Of a stretch of 64,000 bases of DNA, positions 17,389 through 26,300 are shown piece after piece. A program made the translations under genes and the position numbers. Numbering within the stretch: the first letter of the stretch is position 1; every line of letters starts with the position of its first letter. Where the stretch lies: positions 1-64,000 of the forward strand of contig NZ_VWVV01000016.1 in NCBI RefSeq assembly GCF_009830945.1, in the 5' to 3' direction. Under the pieces are notes generated by a model. It was not told where the DNA came from. It saw nothing but the letters and a program-made list of their open reading frames with translations, and ran no database searches. This DNA comes from Nocardiopsis sp. FR4. GTDB lineage: Bacteria > Actinomycetota > Actinomycetes > Streptosporangiales > Streptosporangiaceae.

Positions 17389-18474
17389 ATGACCGCTCCG
17401 CCCCCCGGACCCCTGGAACAGGGAGAACTCGTCCAGGACCTCGCCAGGAAACTGGTCGCGGCCACCCCGAGGGATGGTGACAGCTCACCTACGTCGCCAG
17501 GGTGGTCGGCGCCCACCGCGGCGAGACGCTCGCCGTCCAGGAGGCCGACGGCCGGGTCCGCCGGGTCGAGGTGCCCGACGGGGCCGCCGACGCGGTCGAC
17601 GCCCTCAAACAGGCCTGTTACCAGCCGGGCAAGGGCACCTGGCTCTCCATGGTCATCTCGGTCCACCGCTCCCGCCAGCTCAACATCGAGTACAACCACG
17701 ACACCGAGCCCGAGCTGCCCGCCGGGGTCAGCCCGCTCGTGTACGCCCAGGAGCTGGAGCGCTTCCCCCGGGACCAGGAGCTGGTCCCGGAGTGGCTCGC
17801 GGCCCGGCTCGACCAGGCGCGGCGGATCGACGCCGACGGGCTGCGCGCGGAGTTCGGCGCCGCCCTGGAACAGGCCTGCGCCCGCGCCGGGAGGGAGCGC
17901 TCGACTCCCTGGTCACCCGCGAGACCGCCCCCGGCCTGTGGCAGACCGTGGTCGTGGACGCCCCCGACTCGCTCAGCCCGCTGCCCCGACGGGCCCACGA
18001 GCGCTCCGGGCGCCCCGACGCCACGGTCTTCGCCGAGGCCGTGGCCGCCTCCGTCGGCGAGGACGCCGAGGTCAGCGAGCACGAGTTCGACGGAACCCGC
18101 ATCGTGCACATCGGCGGACGGCACCCCTACGCTGCGGCGCACGCCCACGTCCTGGACCGCCACCTGGGCGACCTGCCGCACGGGGCACTGGTGGTCTCCC
18201 CCGTCCCCGAGGTCGTGCTCGCCCACCCGCTCGGCCAGGGGCACCCGATCGCCGCCATCGACCACCTCCAGCAGATCGCCGAGCGCTACACCGCCGACGG
18301 CGACAAGCCGATCAGCGCCCAGCCGTACTGGTGGCACCCGGGATCGCGCTCGCGCGACCAGGGCGTCCGCCCGACCTGCGCCCCGTGGGCGTGCGCGTGG
18401 ACCGCGGGAGCGGATCGGTCACGCTCAGCGGCGACCAGGAGTTCCGCGCCCTGCTCGACACCCTGGTCCGCTGA
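17389..18474 (+). pseudogene. Frame-broken gene, two conserved-looking halves
   Basis: Coding sense jumps between frames several times. From the ATG at 17389 (GGAG upstream) the text reads MTAPPPGPLEQGELVQDLAR to about 17460. It then moves to another frame, where QLTYVARVVGAHRGETLA follows an in-frame TGA at 17478, and continues to about 17890 (RSRQLNIEYNHDTEPELP). A third frame carries LWQTVVVDAPDSLSPLPRRA through HPIAAIDHLQQIAERYTADG to about 18350. The original frame returns for the end, GSVTLSGDQEFRALLDTLVR. The first half recalls YezG-like immunity proteins (low confidence); the second is unrecognised. Three or four lesions in 1.1 kb mean either a decayed gene or pair of genes, or an error-prone stretch of assembly. 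Confidence 0.6.
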
Positions 18475-18521
18475 CCCCGGGCGGGCCCCGGCGCGGGAGG
18501 CGCCGGGGCCCGCCCGCGGCC

Positions 18522-20612
18522 TCAGCCCCGCGTGCCGCCCGGGTCCTGCCACCGCGCGGCGATCAGGTCCACGGCCTGATCGGCCAGCTCCTCGCCGCAC
18601 TCCCGCACCTGCGCCAGCGACTCCCGGAACCGGGCGACCCGGCGGAAGAGCTCCCCGTGGCGCCGCTGCTCCTCCACGGGCAGGACCGGAAGCCGCATCC
18701 GGGACGGGTCCACCCTCAGGTGGCCGCGCATGCTGCTGCCCACCCGGGTGATGTTGGCCGACTCCCCGGAACTGGCCACCAGCCCGGCCAGGAACCACGG
18801 GTCGACCGCGGCGGGGTTGGTGCGCACCACGTACAGGCCGACACCCGGATAGGCCCCGGCGTCGGCCGCGCCGGCCACCCGCGCGGTGGGTCTGCGGGCC
18901 AGGGCCGGGATCAGCACGTCGCCCTCCTGGATCGGCGGGTTGCGCATCGGGTCGGCGTCGACCTCCTCGGTGCGCTCGGGGGCCGCGCCCCGCACCACGT
19001 CCTCGCCGGTGAGCACCCGGGCGCTGGTCCGCGGGCCGCCCTCCTCCGCCGAACGCCGCGGCACCGGCCGCCGGATGGTCACCGACCCGGCCTTGGCCAG
19101 CTCCGCCAGGGTGACCGCTCCGGCCGCACCGTCCCCGCCGCCGTCCTCGGGGGCCTCGGGCAGCAGGGCGCGCAGGGAGCGCAGCGCGCCCTCCATCCGC
19201 CCGCGCCGCTCGGCGAACAGCGCCGGGTCGCCGGTCCAGGCGCGCGGCACCGGCAGGCGCGTACGCGGGGTCAGGTCCGCCTCCCCGTCCATGAGGTCGA
19301 CCGCGTCCACGGCCCGCGCCGCCCCGGGCCGCTCGGTGAAGCCCTCGGGGTCGGCCCGGTACTCCTTCCAGGCCCCGTCGACCGCGGCCGCGACCTCCTC
19401 GGCGGAGGGCGTCCGCCCGGGTTCGCGCGCGTCGGTGTCCACGAGCAGCACGGGCCCGGGCGCGGCCCCCTCCTCGGGGGCGCGCAGCACCCACAGCTGC
19501 AGCGGCACGGCGTAGTGGGCCGCGAACCCCGGCGGCAGCGAGACCACCGCGCCGAAGGCGCCCGCGCGCAGCAGGGAGCGGCGGATGCGCCGTCCCGACG
19601 GGCGCTGCGCGGCCCCCGGCGGCATGAGCACCACCGCCGAGCCGCCGGGGCGCAGCAGCGACAGGCAGTGCTGCACCCAGGCCAGGTCGGACTCGAGGCG
19701 GGGCGGCGCCCCGTACCTCCACCGCGGGTCCTCGGCGAGCTCCTCGGCCCCCCAGTTGCGCTCGCCGAACGGCGGCGCGCACAGGACGGTGTCGGCGCCC
19801 TCCCCACCGAAGGCGGGGGAGCGCAGGGCGTCGGCCACCCGCAGGTCCGCCTCCGGCGTCAGGGCGTCGGCGAAGGCCAGCCGCAGCGCGGCCGACCACA
19901 CCGAGGCCCCCTCGCGGTCCTGCCCGCGCAGGGCGCGCCGCCCGGCGCGCGCGGCGGCCAGCAGCAGTTCGCCCCGTCCGCAGGCGGGGTCGGCCACCAC
20001 CGCGCCGTCCCCGGCCAGGCGCACCATGAGGTCGGCCAGTTCGGGCGGGACCGTGTGCGAGCCGGAGGGGGAGCGCTGGTCCAGTCGGCCCAGCAGGCGC
20101 CCGAAGGAGGACCGCGCCCCGCCGTCGCCCGCGGCGCGCACGGCCGCGTCGACCAGCACCCCGGCCCTCCCGGCGGGCACCCCCTCGGGAGGGCGGGCGG
20201 CCAGGGCGTCCAGTCCGGCGCGTTCCAGGCGTTCGGCGAAGGAGAGCCGGGCCCGTTCCAGCAGCGCGGCCGGGTCGGTGCCGGTCTCCGCCGCGGCGGG
20301 TTCGGCGTCCAGGTACAGCAGCAGCACCCCGGCCCAGACCAGCGCCGCCTCGGCGGGCACCAGGGAGCGCAGGGAGTCCAGCGCCTGCCACAGCCGCTGG
20401 TCGGGGTCCACGCCCGGGACCTGGCGGTGCGCGGCCAGCCACTCCTCCACCTGGGCCAGGTCGAACCGGGGGCTGCGGTCGGTGCCGCCGACCGGCTGGG
20501 GGAAGTCCTCGTGGCGGCGCCGCCAGTTGCTCACCGCGGTGGGCTTGACCCCCGCGATCCTGGCGATGTCCGCCGAGCTCACCCGCACGTCACCGGTGCC
20601 CATGGACCCCAT
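18522..20612 (-). CDS. N6-adenine DNA methylase fused to HTH and specificity domains, altered NPPF
   Basis: This protein of about 696 residues starts with a helix-turn-helix (SSADIARIAGVKPTAVSNWR), followed by a helical spacer. The N-6 methylase core has motif I as DPACGRGELLLAA. Motif IV reads APPF instead of (N/D/S)PP(Y/F); the Ala, about residue 279, is codon GCG at 19776-19778. The C-terminal third (VDPWFLAGLVASSGES, then VDPSRMRLPVLPVEEQRR and a coiled coil) looks like half an HsdS recognition domain, so modification and specificity share one chain. Its paralogue at 31616-33736 keeps NPPF. ATGs at 20612 and 20603 are both possible, neither with a clear SD; the frame stays open to 20651, but that overlaps the promoter. 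With Ala in motif IV it may bind DNA without methylating it. Confidence 0.75.
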   Translation of the reverse strand: MGSMGTGDVRVSSADIARIAGVKPTAVSNWRRRHEDFPQPVGGTDRSPRFDLAQVEEWLAAHRQVPGVDPDQRLWQALDSLRSLVPAEAALVWAGVLLLYLDAEPAAAETGTDPAALLERARLSFAERLERAGLDALAARPPEGVPAGRAGVLVDAAVRAAGDGGARSSFGRLLGRLDQRSPSGSHTVPPELADLMVRLAGDGAVVADPACGRGELLLAAARAGRRALRGQDREGASVWSAALRLAFADALTPEADLRVADALRSPAFGGEGADTVLCAPPFGERNWGAEELAEDPRWRYGAPPRLESDLAWVQHCLSLLRPGGSAVVLMPPGAAQRPSGRRIRRSLLRAGAFGAVVSLPPGFAAHYAVPLQLWVLRAPEEGAAPGPVLLVDTDAREPGRTPSAEEVAAAVDGAWKEYRADPEGFTERPGAARAVDAVDLMDGEADLTPRTRLPVPRAWTGDPALFAERRGRMEGALRSLRALLPEAPEDGGGDGAAGAVTLAELAKAGSVTIRRPVPRRSAEEGGPRTSARVLTGEDVVRGAAPERTEEVDADPMRNPPIQEGDVLIPALARRPTARVAGAADAGAYPGVGLYVVRTNPAAVDPWFLAGLVASSGESANITRVGSSMRGHLRVDPSRMRLPVLPVEEQRRHGELFRRVARFRESLAQVRECGEELADQAVDLIAARWQDPGGTRG

Positions 20613-20617
20613 CCCGT

Positions 20618-20648
20618 CTGTGACCACAGCTGACAGGTCATGACTATA
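20618..20648 (-). promoter_or_regulatory. Promoter -10 and two palindromes before the methylase
   Basis: Reading leftwards, TATAGT (20648-20643) is a good -10 box. Immediately downstream lie two inverted repeats, TGAC-AG-GTCA (20631-20640) and CTGTG-AC-CACAG (20618-20629), between it and the start codon. They are candidate sites for the methylase's own N-terminal HTH, which would make the gene autoregulated (inference). Confidence 0.4.
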
Positions 20649-20806
20649 CACAGCCGGTTCGGTGAACGCTGTGCGTGCCCTGACCGCCCACTATAAGGAT
20701 TTGGTTGGGTTCCTTCACACCTCGGGGGTGTGCACGGAGGTTCCGGGGGTAGCCGTTCCATTACCGGACAAGCGGTGCGCAGGGGTGCGAAAGGGGAGGG
20801 GCACGG

Positions 20807-21511
20807 ATGCTGGAATGGTGGGAGTTCGCACTCCGACTCGGCTGCGCCTTCGGGCTGGGCTGCCTGGTGGGGGTCGAGCGCCAGTGGCGGGCGCGCATGG
20901 CGGGGCTGCGGACCAACGCGCTCGTCTCCGTGGGGTCGGCGCTGTTCGTGCTCCTGGCCGCCAACACCGTGGACGAGGTCAGCCCGACCCGTGTCGCGGC
21001 CCAGGTGGTCTCCGGCATCGGTTTCCTCGGCGCGGGCGTCATCCTGCGCGACGGCATCAACGTGCGCGGCATCAACACCGCCGCCACCATCTGGTGCGCC
21101 TCGGCCGTGGGAGTCCTGGCGGGCAGCGGTATATACGTGGGCGCGGCGATGGGCGCGGTCACGGTGGTGGCCGCCAACGTCCTGCTGCGCCCGGTGGCCC
21201 GTCGGCTCCAGAAGCACAACTCCGCCTCCCACGAGGTCGGGACGGTCTACCGGATCCACGTGGTGTGCAGCGACTCCCAGGACGCCCACGTACGGGCCCT
21301 GCTGCTCCAGGCGCTGTCCGACACCGACTTCAGCCTGCGCTCCGTGGAGAGCGGCCACCTGACCGAGGACCCCGACTCGGTGTCGGTGCGCGCCGACATC
21401 GTCGTCAGCGGGCGCCAGGACGACACGCTCGAACAGGTGGTGCGCAGGCTCAGCCTGGAACCGGAGGTGTCCTCGGTGCACTGGCGTGAAATGGAGGAGG
21501 AGGCCAGCTAG
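20807..21511 (+). CDS. MgtC/SapB-family membrane protein
   Basis: This 234-residue inner-membrane protein has the MgtC family layout. Helices in the first 130 residues contain the signature LGCLVGVERQWRARMAGLRTN, then VVSGIGFLGAGVILR and IRD-type text GINVRGINTAATIWCASAVG. A cytoplasmic C-terminal domain of about 90 residues (YRIHVVCSDSQDAHVRALLL, LEQVVRRLSLEPEVSSVHW) has the ACT-like fold usual in MgtC homologues. The ATG at 20807 is preceded by GGGGAGGGG. Family members are linked to growth in low magnesium and, in pathogens, to survival in macrophages and control of ATP synthase; no transport activity is proven. It stands alone. Confidence 0.9.
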   Translation: MLEWWEFALRLGCAFGLGCLVGVERQWRARMAGLRTNALVSVGSALFVLLAANTVDEVSPTRVAAQVVSGIGFLGAGVILRDGINVRGINTAATIWCASAVGVLAGSGIYVGAAMGAVTVVAANVLLRPVARRLQKHNSASHEVGTVYRIHVVCSDSQDAHVRALLLQALSDTDFSLRSVESGHLTEDPDSVSVRADIVVSGRQDDTLEQVVRRLSLEPEVSSVHWREMEEEAS

Positions 21512-21767
21512 GGGCGCTCCTCCACCGGGGCCTCCTCGCGCGGGCCGATCCCGACCGGGCCCGCGGTCCCGCCCCCGTCGTGCGCGGCCCGGGGGAAGAG
21601 CCGCATCCGGACCAGGAGTTCCACCCTCTGGGCCGGTGCCCCGCCCTCCTCCTCCCGCCGGTACGCGGCCGCACGGACGACCGCGGCGAGGCACCGCCGT
21701 GGCGCCCCGCACCCGCCGGCGCCGTGAGCGCCGGAAACGGGTGCCGGCGGCCCCTAGGCTGGGAGCC

Positions 21768-22703
21768 ATGACCGACCACGGCCCCGACACCGCCAGCACC
21801 GACGCCTTCCCGGGGACCGACCCCGGGGACCTGGACGAGCTCCTCCGGGGGGCCGCCTCCCGTGCCGGGGGCGGCGAGCGGACCCGCCGCGCGCTGGAGG
21901 ACATGCGCGAGGACCCGCCCACACCGCTGGAGGGCCAGTACGCCTCCGTCGAACTGGTCAAGCTCCTGGGCGAGAGCCGGGACGAGGGGGACGCGGCCGA
22001 GGCGGAGCGGATCGCCGCCGAACTCCTGCGCCCCGGCCGGCTGGACGAGGGGCCCGCCCAGCTGCTCGGTGAGCACTTCCAGGCGCTGGAGCGCTGGGAC
22101 GAGGCGCTGCACTGCTACAACATCGCCGCCCGGAGGCTGGTCGCCGCGCCGCCCGCCGAACTCGCCGAGGAGGAGGACTTGGCCCTGGCGCCGCTGGTCA
22201 GTCGCCTGCTGGCCCGGATGCGGCTGGGCATGGCGCACGACGAGCACGACGAGGTGGCCCTGGGCGTGGCCCGTCGCCAGGTCGAGGCCCTGGCGGACCT
22301 CTCCCGCACCGGCCAGGACCGCCCGGAGACGGACGTGGCGGCGTTCTGCTCCCGGGAGTCCTTCGAGGGGGCCCGCGCCGGGGGAGTCCTGTCCGGGGGC
22401 GCCGCCGAGGAGGGCGCCGACGCCTACTGCCGCGCCGCCGAGCGGGCCCTGCGCGAGCGGGCCCGCCTCAACCCCCGGGCCTCGCGGGCCGTGGTGCTGT
22501 ACGACCTCGATGAGGTCACCGCCTTCGCCGAGCGCTCCGGCCTGGACCCGGCGGACGAGGCCACCACCACCGCGTGGGCGCGGCGGGAGCTCGCCCCGGA
22601 CGACCCCCGGATCCGGGCCTGGCCGCCCGCCCGCAACGAGGCCTGTTGGTGCGCCTCGGGCCGCAAGTACAAGAAGTGCTGCGGCTCGCCCGCCAACCGC
22701 TGA
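21768..22703 (+). CDS. SEC-C motif protein with helical repeat body
   Basis: This 311-residue protein ends in a SEC-C zinc-binding motif, CWCASGRKYKKCC, the type found at the tail of SecA. The body is helical, with TPR-like text (LLGEHFQALERWDEALHCYN, AARRLVAAPPAELAEEEDLA) and acidic, Arg-rich helices. The region around VVLYDLDEVTAFAERSGLDP carries no recognisable catalytic pattern. The ATG at 21768 has GGGAG three bases upstream; open sequence before it overlaps the end of the MgtC-like gene and is rejected. Similar proteins in actinomycetes are uncharacterised; protein-protein binding through the repeats and zinc knuckle is the likely activity. Confidence 0.8.
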   Translation: MTDHGPDTASTDAFPGTDPGDLDELLRGAASRAGGGERTRRALEDMREDPPTPLEGQYASVELVKLLGESRDEGDAAEAERIAAELLRPGRLDEGPAQLLGEHFQALERWDEALHCYNIAARRLVAAPPAELAEEEDLALAPLVSRLLARMRLGMAHDEHDEVALGVARRQVEALADLSRTGQDRPETDVAAFCSRESFEGARAGGVLSGGAAEEGADAYCRAAERALRERARLNPRASRAVVLYDLDEVTAFAERSGLDPADEATTTAWARRELAPDDPRIRAWPPARNEACWCASGRKYKKCCGSPANR

Positions 22704-23344
22704 CCAGGGCGGTTCCGCCTGGAGGGTTCGGGCCGATCCCCGGTGGCCGGAAGCTGTATCAGCGTCTCGGCCAAACTCAGCACCGTCGTCCCCCCGGTAC
22801 ATCGGATCGCGGTGACGGAACGGGTGTGCCAGGTCCTGTCCGCGGTAGGCAGGGCCGGTGCCGTCGGGCACTGGGCTCCCGGAGACCTGGAGATCGGACA
22901 CAAGCGATGGAGAGTGTTCTTCTCCTAGGGCGTGCCTTGCGCTGTGGCACCCCGCGCGGGCTCCGCCTTTCATGGGAAGGAACCGCCACTCGGGTCCGCC
23001 CCGCGGTGAGGGGACGGGATGGAGCGGTTCCCGTTCGCGCTCATGGTCATCACGTTCCCGTGGGTTCCGGTGAGAGTTCAGCTTGGTCGGGGACCCTTCA
23101 CGTCGACTTGTCCCCAGGGCCCTGACCCGGCGGCGTAGGGCGTCGGGGACACCCGTGTCGATGGGGAGGGGATCCGAGAACGCGGTCGGCACCCCTCTCC
23201 GACTCCGGCGGACACCTCCGTAGCCGACCGTGTCGGCGGCGACGACGGGCAGAGCATCCGAACGGGACAGCGCATGGTGGGCGGGCGCACCGCCGACGAA
23301 CCACTGACAGAACTTGCGTGGGACGCCTCGGACCCCTTGCACCG
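22704..23344. other. Unassigned stretch between converging genes
   Basis: No gene can be supported. Just after the SEC-C gene, CCAGGGCGG-TT-CCGCCTGG (about 22705-22723) is a G/C hairpin with one bulge that may end its transcript. Leftward-reading frames around 23100-23330 carry protein-like but unrecognised text, which could be the remains of a gene. No terminal inverted repeats or intact transposase were seen. Confidence 0.35.
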
Positions 23345-23378
23345 CGGGTTCCGGGAACACGGCCGTTCCCGGAACCCG
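23345..23378 (-). terminator. Perfect 14-bp hairpin after the helicase operon
   Basis: Arms 23345-23358 and 23365-23378 (CGGGTTCCGGGAAC and its exact complement) enclose a 6-base loop. The hairpin begins six bases beyond the helicase stop codon, the position of an intrinsic terminator for the leftward operon. No U-tract follows, as is common in high-GC actinomycetes. Confidence 0.65.
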
Positions 23379-23384
23379 GCGTCC

Positions 23385-26300
23385 TCAGCCCAGTAGAGCC
23401 TCCAGAGCGCCCAACGCCGCGTCACGGCGCAGCCGGTCGTGGAAGTTCTGGTTGCGGTAGTTGCGCAGACAGCTGTAGCAGGACGTCTCCACCCCGCAGT
23501 CGCACCTGTCCACCCGCGCGTGGGCGGCCTCCAGCACACGCGGGAAGCTCGCGGCGATCCTGGCCGGTCCGCCCGCGCCACCGGGGACGGTGTCGAACAG
23601 CACCGGGTTCATCGTTCCCCCCAGACGCCGGAACAGCGTGCCGTCGATGTCGTCGCGACTGATGTCCAGCGCGGAGGAGGCCCCCTCCAACAGTGCGAAC
23701 AGCAGCGAGTAGCGGACCGGATCGCTGACGCGCCCCATGTCCAGGGCACCACCGAAGGAGACCTCCATGATGTCGGTCTCGTAGCGGTGGGCCAGGGACA
23801 GGCGGCGTACCGTCCCCTCACAGTCGGTGCCCTTGAGGGGGTGGGGGTGCTTTCGGGGCTTCCTGCCCTCGGTCACCCCCTGGCCCCAGCCGCAACGGTC
23901 GCAGATGAGGTACCCGAGCCCGCTCGGCCCGTCGGAGACGGCCACCAGCTCCCCCCGGCTGCCCGCCTGGCACAGCACGGTACCGCCGGGGAGTTCGTGG
24001 GGGTGGTCCTCGGGCTCGGCGGCCAGGTTCACGACGTGGGTGAACCCGTGCCAGGAGATCTTGGGCGGTACCGCTCCGGCGGGTTCGACCTTGGTACTGG
24101 CGACGAACCCGAACTGGGGGATGCGGTACTGGGTGGGTGTCCCCTTGTAGGCGGTCGAGCAGGACGGGCACACCGGCGGCAGCTCGTCACGGGACTCCGC
24201 GTAGTGGCCGCACCCCTCGCACACCCGGTAGTAGTTGCCCAGCAGCTCCTTGCCGGGCAGGCGGTACACCCCGGCCGAAGTCCACCGTTTGCCGCCGGCC
24301 ACGACCGAGCTGCCGGGGGCGTACTCGTAGATCGCCGAGGACAGGTCCCGGGCCAGTTCCAAGCTGCGCCCGACCGTCTCACCGGAGTGGTGGGTGCGCA
24401 GCTCAACGGTGTCGATGGGAAACCCGTACTTGGGCAGGACGTTGCGGGTGGCGAGGAAACCCAGCAGGGAGCGTCCGGTGACGGTGTTGATGGTGCGTTC
24501 GAAACGCGCGGCCAGAGGGCTGTTGCGGGCCTGGAAGGCCTCCAGGCGCCGCTGCTCGAAATCCTCGACGTCGGCCGTGACCTCAGCGCCCAGCGCGCGC
24601 AGCATCTCGCACAGCCGCTCCACCCAGTCCCCGCCCTTCAGGTCCAGCCGCCGGGCGACCTCGTCTGGCAGGATGCGCTCTAGAGCTGTTGAGACCTCGC
24701 CGGGGACCGGGGAGAGGAAGTCGGCGACCCTGGTGTAGGGCGCGGGCGAGCCCTCCCGACCAGAGCGGAAGAACTCGCCCACGGTGCCCCACGACTCCCC
24801 GGTCTCCCGGTACCAGTACCGGAAGAACGCGGCCAGTGCCACCGAGTGCGCGTGCCTGCGGTCGATGCGCTCGTTGGCCAGCGGTACGTAGGGAGCGCGG
24901 ACCTCCCCGGCGATCATCTTCTCCGGTTCCTGGTAGCGGAACATGTCGTGGGAACGCCGCTGGGCGTAGGTGACCACCAGTGCGGCCGAGTCCGCGCGGC
25001 GCCCGGCACGCCCCGCGCGTTGCACGTAGTTGGCGGTGGTCGGCGGCATGTTGCGCATGAACACCGACTGCAGTTCGCCCACGTCCACGCCCAACTCGAA
25101 GGTGGTGGAGCAGGACAGGGCGTTGATCCTGCCCTTGACGAAGTCCTGCTGGATCTCGGCGGCCCGCTCACTCGACCACTGGGCGGTGTGCTCCTCCGCG
25201 GCCAGGGTGACCGGGTTCAGGTTGCGGTACAGCTGCCGGTAGTGGTCCTCGTCCTTGTCGGGGTCGGGTACCTCGTAGGGCACGAGGGTCCCCGTGCAGT
25301 TGAGGGTGGGGCACACGCCGCGCACGGACACCGGGTGCAGCCGTCGGCACCCGTCACACTGGTAGGGGGCTGAGCCGGGACCGACCAGGGTGAGGGTCAG
25401 GTCGCGGTGGCCGACCTGGTGGACGGTGCCCAGGCCCCGCTCACGGGAGGAGACCAGCCAGCCGTCCTCGTCCTTGGTCAGCGTCTTCCAGACCGACTCC
25501 AGAACCGTGGCGGGATCGGCCTCCACCTCCAGGTGTTCCAGCAGCCTGCGCACGTAGTTGAGCCTGCGGTTGTCCCCCTGGGTGGGCAGCCAGCTCAGTA
25601 CCCTGCGGGCCCGGTCGCTGCCGTTGAGCCGGGCGAAGATGGGACCGCGCCGGGGCGCGAACACCTCGTCGTCGGCGGCCACCCCCTCGGGCATGGTCAG
25701 CGCCCCCTGCTGGCGCAGGGTCCGCACCAGCTCGCCGAACAGGTCCCACACCTCGTCCTCGGAGAGCCCCAGGCGCTGGGTGAACGCCGGCGGGATCCGC
25801 GTGCCCCCGGGCCGCAGCAGGCCCACCCGCAGCAGACCCCGCCCCTCCAGGGACTGGCGGTCGTCGGTGGTGACCATATCGCTCAGGACCCAGGGGGCGA
25901 CCCTGGTGACCCGCTCGCGCTTGGAGGCCCTGCGATCGAAGAACCCGGCGCGCTTGGCCGTCCTGGCGGTGGCGTCGACGAGGTCCTCCACCCCGATGTG
26001 CTCGTCCGGGTCGGGGTCGTGGATGTCGGTCATCGCCTCCAGGATCAGCCTGCGCCGCTGGAACACCTCGTAGCTGCCCCGCAGGTAGGGCGCGAAGAAG
26101 GCCGCGGACTGGCGGCTGTCGCTGAAGGTCAGCAGTTTGCGTCCGCCGCCGGGGCGGTCGGCGGCCTCCTCGTCGGGGTCCTCGGGCAGCGCCTGGTAGA
26201 GCGCGGTGGCCACGACCGCGGCGGCCGCGTCGTTGCCGCTCTGGAAGCGGCGCAGGGTCTCGGCGCCGCGCGCACCGCACCGCAGGCAGGGTGCGGTGTC

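Noticed and set aside
17502..20633. A 1043-codon plus-strand frame running from the broken gene through the methylase
   Set aside because: Only its first ~130 codons carry protein sense (part of the broken gene); the rest is antisense to the methylase.
20716..20732. CACACC-TCGGG-GGTGTG hairpin upstream of the MgtC-like gene as a magnesium riboswitch
   Set aside because: The stem is six pairs only and lacks any feature of a known magnesium-sensing RNA.
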